A stretch of 27,781 bases of DNA from a virus. Below, in pieces: positions 6,483 through 14,105 of this stretch. Below the pieces are notes generated by a model. It did not search any database and was not told the origin of the DNA. It was given only the letters and a program-made list of their open reading frames with translations. Where the stretch lies: IMG/VR virus record IMGVR_UViG_3300008117_000400, positions 1-27,781 of that record; one strand, written 5' to 3'. The translations under genes were made by a program, and so were the position numbers. Numbering within the stretch: the stretch's first letter is position 1; the number at the start of each line of letters is the position of its first letter.

Positions 6483-6878
6483 TCAAATTTCGGAGATAGA
6501 AAACAATTTTAATGGAACTATTTTAACCCCAACTTCATTTGTTAAAATGATACTATTTTTATATAAATCCCAATTTAATTGAAAGCTCTTATCAAATACA
6601 CCATTGTTTTCGTCAGCAATCAACTTATTCATTGCGTTGAGCGTATATAGTGTATTTGTTTGCTTCTTACGATGTATGCTAATAGTGCCTTTGAATCGAT
6701 TATTGCGATCATTCTTTTCCACATTGAATGTAAGATATAACTCCCTTAGATTAGTTTCATTAGCAAAAACAAATATCTTATTATCTATAAGAGTATATTG
6801 ATTTGGTATTTCTTTTAATACGTCTATATAATTTAAGCTATTTGCGAATGTGCAAAGTAGTTGTTTTTGTATTATCAT
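6483..6878 (-). CDS. Protein of unknown function (131 aa)
   Basis: 131 aa; not recognised. Mixed alpha/beta composition, no signal peptide or membrane segment, no obvious catalytic motif. Its ATG overlaps the stop of the 773-aa gene by 4 bases (ATGA, 6875-6878), so the two are very probably translationally coupled and functionally linked. It could be a small accessory to that protein (chaperone or virion partner). Last gene before the replication block. Confidence 0.7.
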   Translation of the reverse strand: MIIQKQLLCTFANSLNYIDVLKEIPNQYTLIDNKIFVFANETNLRELYLTFNVEKNDRNNRFKGTISIHRKKQTNTLYTLNAMNKLIADENNGVFDKSFQLNWDLYKNSIILTNEVGVKIVPLKLFSISEI

Positions 6879-9196
6879 ATTTTTTCAACGACTTTCTGAC
6901 CTTCTACTTTGAATGTAAATTTACTTCCGCTACTACTATCCATCAAATAATAAACATATGTTGGAGTTGGCACATCATCAATAGATGCAATGCCATTGAA
7001 CAAATATAAATTGACAGTTAGATATCCCTGACTAGGCAATATGTTAATTCTTATTTTACCCAACTTGAGATCATCTATTTTTTCTGGAAGTACCAATTTA
7101 TAATCCTTCTTATATCTCAACTTTTCAATTTTATCGCCGGTAAATTTAATCAACGGCAAACTAACGTTATTTCCAAATACTGCTTCTGAAGACAATACAC
7201 TGGATAACTTGATAAATTCCTCTCTAATTTTTTCAGGATTAGATGTACTTACATCCTTCAAAATATTATTCAAAATCAATTCGATATAACCAAGTGCTAA
7301 AACATTACTTCTGTATTTTAGAATTGGTTGTAGCTCGGATCTGTCTACACACTCACCTTCATCATACGCATCCAACAAATGATCAATTGTGCCTAATGTG
7401 GTATTTCTTAAAGACGCAGCTTCTACTGCTTGAGATTTATCGATTATGACTGGAAAATATTGAACAAGTAATGGATTTTCTGCAAATTTATAAATTTGCC
7501 CTATTAATCTACTATCTTCCCTTGTAGAGTTTAAAGATTGTCTAAAACTATTTAGATTTTTGATTAGCTGTGGTTTCAATGCTGCGGATTCAGAATCACA
7601 ATCATCATAATCTTCTTTTACCGATTTTATATCCTTCTCAATTTCTTTTTCCAAATGAGCCAAATTACGTAATTCGGTACTTTGCATCTTTTGCACATCC
7701 GCGTTTAGTTCTTTGAATAAAAAGTTGTTTATCTTAATTTCAAATGGTTTAATCAGATTAATAAAATTTTGGAAAATATTATTTATATACTCAGGCAATT
7801 GTTTAATCTTCTTAGTAAAATCTTTAATACTCGACACAATCGTATCAACAATTCCTTCTTGCAATGTATTTTCTTTTACTGATTTCTTTGGTGAAATTGG
7901 TATTTCTTGTCCAATATAGCTTACCAATTGTTGTAGTACGTGTCCCAATCTAGCACTACCAGCTTTCAAACTAATCAAAGCAAATTTAACATCTTTGCTA
8001 TTAACTTTTGCCATTGAGTCTTCGTCTTGTTGAGATATATCTCCAGATTGAAGAGCTCTATAAACATCGTCAGCTTTTCCGCCATATATCAAAACAATAT
8101 CAGCTGTGTTTTCTTTCGTTTCTTTTCCCTGTACAAATTTTTTATTATATTCACCTGAATACTGATAAAACTTTCTTATGTCTTTATGAATAAAGTCCGT
8201 AGGCGATCCCAATTGAGAAAGTGATACACCATTCTTACTCCCTATTTCTTTAAGATCAGTATCCACCAAATCATAAATCTTTAAGTTTTCATCTCTTGCA
8301 ATCTGTTTTTCTATTGTCTCTAACTTACTTCTTAAATCTCCCCATTCTTTTAAGAATTTGATTGCATAATCGTGATAATCGCCGCTCACACTTAAGTTTT
8401 TAAAGTCGTTTATACCATTAGCAAACAATATAGGAATAGTTTCAAATATTAATGTTCTTTGACTTTTTTCAGCGTTTTTTAAAAATTCCAACTTAGACAA
8501 AAGATCCTTGTCCATTAAAGAGTAAATTCTTTCTGCTTTTTTCAAATAAGATGATGGTGATATAGCGTCAGACACTATCACATTTTTCGACTGACTTTCA
8601 TCATATACTTGTTCTCCAATAAAACTACCCTCAGTATCATACCAATTAAATCCTTTTTTATAGAACCCAAATTTTTTAGCCTCGTCTACACTATAGTTTA
8701 CTAATGGAGTTTGTCCAATTAGTATTGCTTCTACACCACCAGCGTCAATTTGTTTTTCTTTGGGAGTTCTATCATCGGTATCTTTGTCACTAACAATATC
8801 TTTTTCTAGTGTTTGATCCAATGTAGCTGGTTCTTCTTTTGGTTTTGAAGAATCGTCTTTTTGATCAGCTCCTTGTTCAGCATCTGCTTTAAAAATATTA
8901 GCTTGAGCCTTCTTAGGATTTTCTGCAAAGTGAGTACCTTTGTTTACAGCTCTATCTCTATATTGTTTGTTTGGAAATGTTACAAGTATACCATCTTTGT
9001 TGTATGCTTGTCTATCAGGAAATCTACCAGCTTCAAATAATTTTGCAGTCTTTTCTACGATTTCATTAATATCATAACCAGCCTTCTCCAAGTACTCTTG
9101 CAATACAAAAACGTGATCTTCGTTTTTAAGATCCAATGTTCCGTTTTTAATACGACTATCACAACCAATTTCGTTTACTAATGATTTAAAGTTCAT
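6875..9196 (-). CDS. Large protein of unknown function, probable virion component (773 aa)
   Basis: 773 aa; no family recognised with confidence. Seen: an N-terminal region (1-90) with FPNKQYRDRAVNKGTHF, a charged low-complexity linker (about 95-150, rich in D, K, E and T), a middle region with NTADIVLIYGGKADDVYRAL (about 370-390), helical stretches around 450-560 and a beta-rich C-terminus. A large multi-domain protein with disordered linkers, lying next to baseplate genes and translationally coupled to a small partner, fits a structural or injected virion protein; this is inference from context. Two TATTTATA boxes lie upstream, one ending 4 nt before the ATG; no Shine-Dalgarno. Confidence 0.75.
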   Translation of the reverse strand: MNFKSLVNEIGCDSRIKNGTLDLKNEDHVFVLQEYLEKAGYDINEIVEKTAKLFEAGRFPDRQAYNKDGILVTFPNKQYRDRAVNKGTHFAENPKKAQANIFKADAEQGADQKDDSSKPKEEPATLDQTLEKDIVSDKDTDDRTPKEKQIDAGGVEAILIGQTPLVNYSVDEAKKFGFYKKGFNWYDTEGSFIGEQVYDESQSKNVIVSDAISPSSYLKKAERIYSLMDKDLLSKLEFLKNAEKSQRTLIFETIPILFANGINDFKNLSVSGDYHDYAIKFLKEWGDLRSKLETIEKQIARDENLKIYDLVDTDLKEIGSKNGVSLSQLGSPTDFIHKDIRKFYQYSGEYNKKFVQGKETKENTADIVLIYGGKADDVYRALQSGDISQQDEDSMAKVNSKDVKFALISLKAGSARLGHVLQQLVSYIGQEIPISPKKSVKENTLQEGIVDTIVSSIKDFTKKIKQLPEYINNIFQNFINLIKPFEIKINNFLFKELNADVQKMQSTELRNLAHLEKEIEKDIKSVKEDYDDCDSESAALKPQLIKNLNSFRQSLNSTREDSRLIGQIYKFAENPLLVQYFPVIIDKSQAVEAASLRNTTLGTIDHLLDAYDEGECVDRSELQPILKYRSNVLALGYIELILNNILKDVSTSNPEKIREEFIKLSSVLSSEAVFGNNVSLPLIKFTGDKIEKLRYKKDYKLVLPEKIDDLKLGKIRINILPSQGYLTVNLYLFNGIASIDDVPTPTYVYYLMDSSSGSKFTFKVEGQKVVEKI

Positions 9197-9200
9197 CTGT

Positions 9201-9220
9201 TATAAATATACATATAAATA
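9201..9220 (-). promoter_or_regulatory. Duplicated TATTTATA box upstream of the 773-aa gene
   Basis: Two copies of minus-strand TATTTATA (9213-9220 and 9201-9208), 12 bp apart; the second ends 4 nt before the ATG at 9196. The boxes fill the gap after the polymerase-like gene (stop at 9224). Candidate late promoter or start signal; see the recurrent-motif finding. Confidence 0.4.
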
Positions 9221-9223
9221 TAT

Positions 9224-10522
9224 TTACAATTGGACTAATTTCAAATCATTGTAATTATTTCCAGTGTAGGTTTTTACCTTAAATCGTTTGTTTTTGATAA
9301 TATCAACCAAATCAATTAGTTCTTGTTTATTCGTATCATTGTGTACATCAAATACAATTGAGTCATACACATATAGTATAGGCACGATTCTTTTATCACT
9401 AACAAACTTAATGCACTTACTTAAACTATCAATACCATATTCAGTTTCAGCAGCTTGAATAATATAAGAAAACAATTTGTTTTTGTTGGGGTCAACAATG
9501 TGTTTATTTGTAATCTTACGTTTATAGATAGGAGTTGTTATGTATCCATTCTTTTCAAATTTTTGCCAGTACTTGTCCTTTAATTCATTTACCTTCGCAA
9601 AATATGGAATATCACAATACTGTTGGGAAATTTGTCCATATAGATTAACCATCGTCAGTTTCTTCGATTTAACTATATCATCTGGTGTTACGATTTCAAT
9701 ATCAAAATAGTGTTTCGCTAAATGTTCATATATGGTCTCCTTTTCAGGAACTTTATAATCAATCAAATTAGCCACAATATAAGGATGAAACCCAGTGAAA
9801 TCCACCATCATTAAGTGACCAGATTCCCCATATCTAGACACAAAACTAGCTCTAGATCCATCATCTTTTTTAAGCGCTACATAATTGATATTATCATATG
9901 CATTGCTTGGTCTACCCGTTGGATTATAAATGTTATAATTTGTATATATGAATTTGTTGTACGTTTTGCTTTTAAAGTATTTTGAAAATACATCCGTATC
10001 AACTTTTAATCCGTTTTTCTCCACCTCAAACAAAGTATCGGATATAACATTATTGAAAAACTTGAAACAATAATTGTCTGTGTCTTTGTCACCCAAAGAC
10101 TCAATTTGCTTTATTTCAACGTCAAATATTCGTTGGTGTATAACATAAGGTAATATCATATTGAAGTTATTGATATTACGATAACTATATTTTAGGAAGT
10201 TTTCAGTCAAACACTCCACTTCGTCGAGTATTTCATTGTTATCAATGAAACCAAACAAATTAACATCTATCAAATTACAATTTAACCAGTACTTGTACGT
10301 CTTCTTGTTGTTGACATATACACTTACATTTTGTGACTCAATATCAGATTTAAACTTTTCAAAACTACAATCTATAGGTAAATCTGTATGCGCAAAATTC
10401 AAATACTGTTTTGTACCATCTTTAAAATTATAAATGAAAGCAGCAATAATATCATTACAAGCATTATGATAATTATTGTGTTTTGTAACTAATTTTAAAT
10501 AAATTTTAGATGAATACTCCAC
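9224..10522 (-). CDS. Divergent family-A DNA polymerase-like protein (432 aa)
   Basis: Starts at GTG 10522, directly after an in-frame stop. Pol I-type palm and fingers motifs are visible in order: PTGRPSNAYDNINYV (201-215; compare TGRLSS...NLQNIP), motif A MMVDFTGFHPYIVANL with Asp241, motif B KSKKLTMVNLYG with Lys287 and Tyr295 in the O-helix positions, and motif C LYVYDSIVFDV with Asp387. Both catalytic Asp residues are kept. The O-helix Arg is absent, the Phe is Met291, motif A Glu is His, and HDE is YDS. The first 190 residues show no recognisable 3'-5' exonuclease motifs, and the protein is much shorter than Pol I. It may be the polymerase half of a split enzyme, a repair polymerase or a diverged paralogue. 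Oddly, it sits among structural genes. Confidence 0.78.
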   Translation of the reverse strand: MEYSSKIYLKLVTKHNNYHNACNDIIAAFIYNFKDGTKQYLNFAHTDLPIDCSFEKFKSDIESQNVSVYVNNKKTYKYWLNCNLIDVNLFGFIDNNEILDEVECLTENFLKYSYRNINNFNMILPYVIHQRIFDVEIKQIESLGDKDTDNYCFKFFNNVISDTLFEVEKNGLKVDTDVFSKYFKSKTYNKFIYTNYNIYNPTGRPSNAYDNINYVALKKDDGSRASFVSRYGESGHLMMVDFTGFHPYIVANLIDYKVPEKETIYEHLAKHYFDIEIVTPDDIVKSKKLTMVNLYGQISQQYCDIPYFAKVNELKDKYWQKFEKNGYITTPIYKRKITNKHIVDPNKNKLFSYIIQAAETEYGIDSLSKCIKFVSDKRIVPILYVYDSIVFDVHNDTNKQELIDLVDIIKNKRFKVKTYTGNNYNDLKLVQL

Positions 10523-10552
10523 AACTTAATTTTACATCAACAACATCAAAAG

Positions 10553-10945
10553 TCAATTTATTTGTTTGTAAAATTGAGTAAGATTTGAAAAAACATCATT
10601 AGCACCTCTGATTATGGTGTTTATTTGTTCCACTTGTTTTTTATTAAATTCTATTACTCCCTGTTGTAATAACATCTTGCCATCGTATTTGCTATTTAAT
10701 ACGCCTGTAATCTTCCATTTGAATTTTACCTTTTTAAAAAAGTTACTGTCCATTTTACTATACACATCAGATGAAACTTCAGTTATCTCATTGTAATTTA
10801 TTTTAGAAACCACATATCTTTCTATATATCCAACTTTGTAGTCTTTATCAGTCGGATTTGGCAAAAATGTATTTGGTAGGTTAATATTGAAATTACCCAA
10901 ATTTAATTTTGTCTTGGTTATAATATCTGTGTCTTTTATTGTCAT
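10553..10945 (-). CDS. Small protein, probable baseplate accessory (130 aa)
   Basis: 130 aa; family not recognised. Beta-rich (YKVGYIERYVVSKINYNEITEV; KVKFKWKITGVL) with a short helical C-terminus (QVEQINTIIRGANDVFSNL). Its ATG overlaps the stop of the 954-aa hub-like gene by 4 bases (ATGA, 10942-10945), implying coupled translation and probable co-assembly in the baseplate. No signal peptide or catalytic motif. Confidence 0.7.
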   Translation of the reverse strand: MTIKDTDIITKTKLNLGNFNINLPNTFLPNPTDKDYKVGYIERYVVSKINYNEITEVSSDVYSKMDSNFFKKVKFKWKITGVLNSKYDGKMLLQQGVIEFNKKQVEQINTIIRGANDVFSNLTQFYKQIN

Positions 10946-13806
10946 ACAGGCACCAATTCAATATTTTGATCTGCTACACATCTAGCTAAGCAACCAACAA
11001 CAGTTTCCCATTTACCATTTCCAGCGGTTACGTAATGTGTAACATCGGTAATCATAAATATAACGTTTTCAGGAATATATGGTTTTGGAAAATTAGAAAT
11101 ACCAAAGTGTTGAAACATTCTAAATCCAAATATACCATCAAACGTTACAGTCAATGAAAAGTTTGGCGATATACCACTATATAATGACAAGTTGTTTTCT
11201 ATATCTTGATCATCTATAATTTGCCCCAACTTATCCTTCAAATCAGTAGATAAGTTTAATTGTTTATAGTTCTTTGAAGCATCATTTGCATTTTCACCTG
11301 TAGCTATGTAAGCACTGGTAATAGTTAATACTTTGTCTATAGCACCGTGAGTTTGTATTGTAGAAATCAATTGGTTTTGATCCACTGTAATTTCATCTTG
11401 TGAAGGTACAGTGTTACTTTCACCGGTACCAGTTTCTTCTTTATTAAAAACGTCCAATCTATCTATAAAACTAGTTGCTGGTACACTTGAATTCTTCGCA
11501 CTCATAGATGTATCAGAATTATCTGGTTTATTTATACCAGCTTGAAATAGTGTTAATGTAGCTTGTTCACTTGTTAAAGACGTATCAAGACTAATATTTT
11601 TTATACACGACTCAGTTCCACCCGCATCAAATACATACACCTGTTTCAAACTCGGAGCCTTATCACCCAAATCAATATAATTGTTATCTAGTATTGATAA
11701 CCCACCCAAATCATCCTGTGATATTTGAAACTTCCAAAATCCATTTGAAGATTCATTGATAATGTTTAACACAGCATTTGCAAATTGTTGCCAAGTTTGA
11801 ACTTCTTTATTTTCTACAATTTCAAGCACTTTAGTCTTGCTTATATAGATATTTTTTAAATTGCCATATCTAAATTTCTTATATGTTCTCTTGATAGTAG
11901 AAGATCTTTGTTTTTGTGGATCTGTTAATACCAATTCTTGACCACTCAATTCAACATTTTTATCATAAATAAATGGAAATGATATATTGTCAGATGGATT
12001 ATCTTCGCTCAATCCACCAATATCATAATACAATCTATTTATAACCGTGTCTAAATTATCTCTATAAGCACCAGCTGTTTTGAACACGGTTTCTACCTTT
12101 TTAGCAGCTCTATATAGTTCATCATTTACATCGGTAATTTCTACATCGTATTTGGATTTTAAAAAGTTATTTTGATTTGGATCTCCATTTTTCAAATAAC
12201 CACCTGATTTTATCTCTGTTTCCACTCTACTTTGCGCAGTCGGATCAAGTTTATTATTTTTTATAGTGTTTAAATAACTTTCGTCTGGTAATTTCTTGCC
12301 AATATTAAATTTAGGAGCAATACCATTTGGAATTAATACATGCGGATCACAACTTATTAAGTTAGGATGTGCGTTAATAATCTTATCAACATTTATAGTA
12401 AATGTTTTATTTGAAACAACCGAACAAAATTTGTTAGCCACCTCAAAAAGAAAGTCCAATTGCATCCAAACTTCATCATCACCTTTAGTGTCAAAATCAC
12501 ATCTATCATCTTTATATGATACAGCTTTATAATTTACACCACCAATTTGAACAGACTTGTACGATATACCATCATCACCAACTGGAATAGACGGTTTTTT
12601 GTACACATTAGGTGCATCGGTTCTGCCTATAAAAATTCTATTTTCAACTTTACCATCGTAAAATGTTTGTTGTTGTATAAAATGTTGATTTATTGAATTA
12701 TCATAATCTTCTGAATTGGATATACCGTTTGTTGCGATATACTCCATAAAATTCTTTCTATCTATAATAACTTGTTTTAACTTAGGTAATGCTGTTTTTA
12801 AGAAAGTCTTTAGGCCAGTATACTCTTTTGTTTCCGTTGGAATCTTTTTTCCATTTGCATCCGTTTTTGTTTCTACGGCGGTACTTACGTTATTTTCAGC
12901 TGGCATACCAGCAAACAATGCCTGACGAGAAGTTAATTCAACACTACAATCATATATCGTGCCATCTTGAGTAGCAAAGTTATATTTTGTGATAATGCCC
13001 GTTATACATCCATAATTGCCATATGACTGATACCACTTGTCCATCACTTTTTGAGGGCTTTGTATTATAGACCAACATTCATTAGTATTACTCAATTCGA
13101 TTAATGAATTAATATTAAATAAGTTCCACCCAATTTCAACGAATACATTTATTCTGGGTGTTAAAAAGAATGGTGCTAAATATTCCAATTGAGCCAATCC
13201 ATAACATTTGAATTTTATCGTAGCAAAAGATAACATATCTTTGCTAGTTTTTATTTCTATGCTATCCAAATTAGGAGGGGGTAATACAGAAGATACTTCA
13301 GATTTCTGTACACTCTCTACAATATTACCATTTTTGTTAAAAGTACTTGGCCACTTATAAGAAAATTGAGATCGGTATTTAAGATCTATATAATGCGCTT
13401 CTCCATTGGCTTCATATCCAATAATAGCCTTATCTTGTTTTAATATATTACCTTCTTGTTTGAATCCATACGATTCATAAAAACCGTTTCCAGGAATAAA
13501 TAAAAAACCATCGTATTCTTTTTCCTTACCATTCTTATTCAATATTGTGCTACGTGGCACCAATCCGTTTCCTGCTATACCAGTTCCATTTGAAAATACA
13601 CGTATCCACGGAGTCATTGGACCTTTGTACTGACCGTGTTTATTGAAAAAGTCATAAACTACACCACTTGGATCTCCTGAACTTGGATAGTTGAAACCAA
13701 CGTTATTTGTGTTTTTTCTACGCCGTAACTCACGAATCAGTGCAACTGGAATATTTTGCACTTCCCACCATCTAGGTTCTTCTGCAATTTCATCTTCGTA
13801 TGCCAT
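10942..13806 (-). CDS. Baseplate hub-like structural protein (954 aa)
   Basis: 954 aa. Seen: an N-terminal Trp-rich segment (PRWWEVQNIPVALIRELRRR), a beta-rich region at about 185-235 (LDSIEIKTSKDMLSFATIKF, then FLTPRINVFVEIGW) resembling the barrel and 'flexible interface' wording of gp27/gpD-type hubs, and a C-terminus with FMITDVTHYVTAGNGKWETV, the 'V-x-H...W-x-T' ending common in hub and late-control D-type proteins. It is much longer than T4 gp27, so it probably carries additional domains; no lysozyme motif is seen. Neighbours are a LysM gp53-like gene upstream (5-bp gap) and a coupled small gene downstream. Hub role is inferred from these local features and from context. Confidence 0.65.
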   Translation of the reverse strand: MAYEDEIAEEPRWWEVQNIPVALIRELRRRKNTNNVGFNYPSSGDPSGVVYDFFNKHGQYKGPMTPWIRVFSNGTGIAGNGLVPRSTILNKNGKEKEYDGFLFIPGNGFYESYGFKQEGNILKQDKAIIGYEANGEAHYIDLKYRSQFSYKWPSTFNKNGNIVESVQKSEVSSVLPPPNLDSIEIKTSKDMLSFATIKFKCYGLAQLEYLAPFFLTPRINVFVEIGWNLFNINSLIELSNTNECWSIIQSPQKVMDKWYQSYGNYGCITGIITKYNFATQDGTIYDCSVELTSRQALFAGMPAENNVSTAVETKTDANGKKIPTETKEYTGLKTFLKTALPKLKQVIIDRKNFMEYIATNGISNSEDYDNSINQHFIQQQTFYDGKVENRIFIGRTDAPNVYKKPSIPVGDDGISYKSVQIGGVNYKAVSYKDDRCDFDTKGDDEVWMQLDFLFEVANKFCSVVSNKTFTINVDKIINAHPNLISCDPHVLIPNGIAPKFNIGKKLPDESYLNTIKNNKLDPTAQSRVETEIKSGGYLKNGDPNQNNFLKSKYDVEITDVNDELYRAAKKVETVFKTAGAYRDNLDTVINRLYYDIGGLSEDNPSDNISFPFIYDKNVELSGQELVLTDPQKQRSSTIKRTYKKFRYGNLKNIYISKTKVLEIVENKEVQTWQQFANAVLNIINESSNGFWKFQISQDDLGGLSILDNNYIDLGDKAPSLKQVYVFDAGGTESCIKNISLDTSLTSEQATLTLFQAGINKPDNSDTSMSAKNSSVPATSFIDRLDVFNKEETGTGESNTVPSQDEITVDQNQLISTIQTHGAIDKVLTITSAYIATGENANDASKNYKQLNLSTDLKDKLGQIIDDQDIENNLSLYSGISPNFSLTVTFDGIFGFRMFQHFGISNFPKPYIPENVIFMITDVTHYVTAGNGKWETVVGCLARCVADQNIELVPV

Positions 13807-13811
13807 ATAAC

Positions 13812-14105
13812 TTAACTATTAATCTGTTTGAGATTCTGCAATATATTTGGTAAGTTACCTGGTATTCGCAATTGTTTATTTGCATTAACAGATAATTTAC
13901 CATCTGATATATTATTAGCCAATGCGATTATCCACCAATACATTTCATTACCATAATACTTTTTAGCTAAACTGTCTAAATAATCTTCATTAGACGCTGT
14001 AATATATAGATCATCTTCAGATTCGGGTATGTTTGGATAATATGTTGTTTTAAACACTATTTTACCATCATATCTTTTTTCTGTTGGTGTAAATTGATAT
14101 CTCAT
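13812..14105 (-). CDS. gp53: LysM-domain baseplate wedge protein (gp53-like)
   Basis: 97 aa. The central part is a LysM-like domain (about 40-85): DYLDSLAKKYYGNEMYWWII, then ANNISDGKLSVNANKQLRIP. T4 gp53 and other short phage baseplate proteins carry this fold, which here would hold baseplate parts together rather than bind peptidoglycan. It is about half the length of T4 gp53, so the flanking domain is missing. Its ATG overlaps the stop of the 873-aa gene (14102-14105). Located between the 873-aa tail protein and the hub-like protein, as expected for a baseplate component. Confidence 0.75.
   Translation of the reverse strand: MRYQFTPTEKRYDGKIVFKTTYYPNIPESEDDLYITASNEDYLDSLAKKYYGNEMYWWIIALANNISDGKLSVNANKQLRIPGNLPNILQNLKQINS

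Noticed and set aside
9201-9220. Plus-strand TATAAATA boxes read as T4 late promoters
   Set aside because: In that orientation they would drive antisense transcription; no plus-strand gene exists. The sense-strand reading with constant spacing to ATG is more informative.
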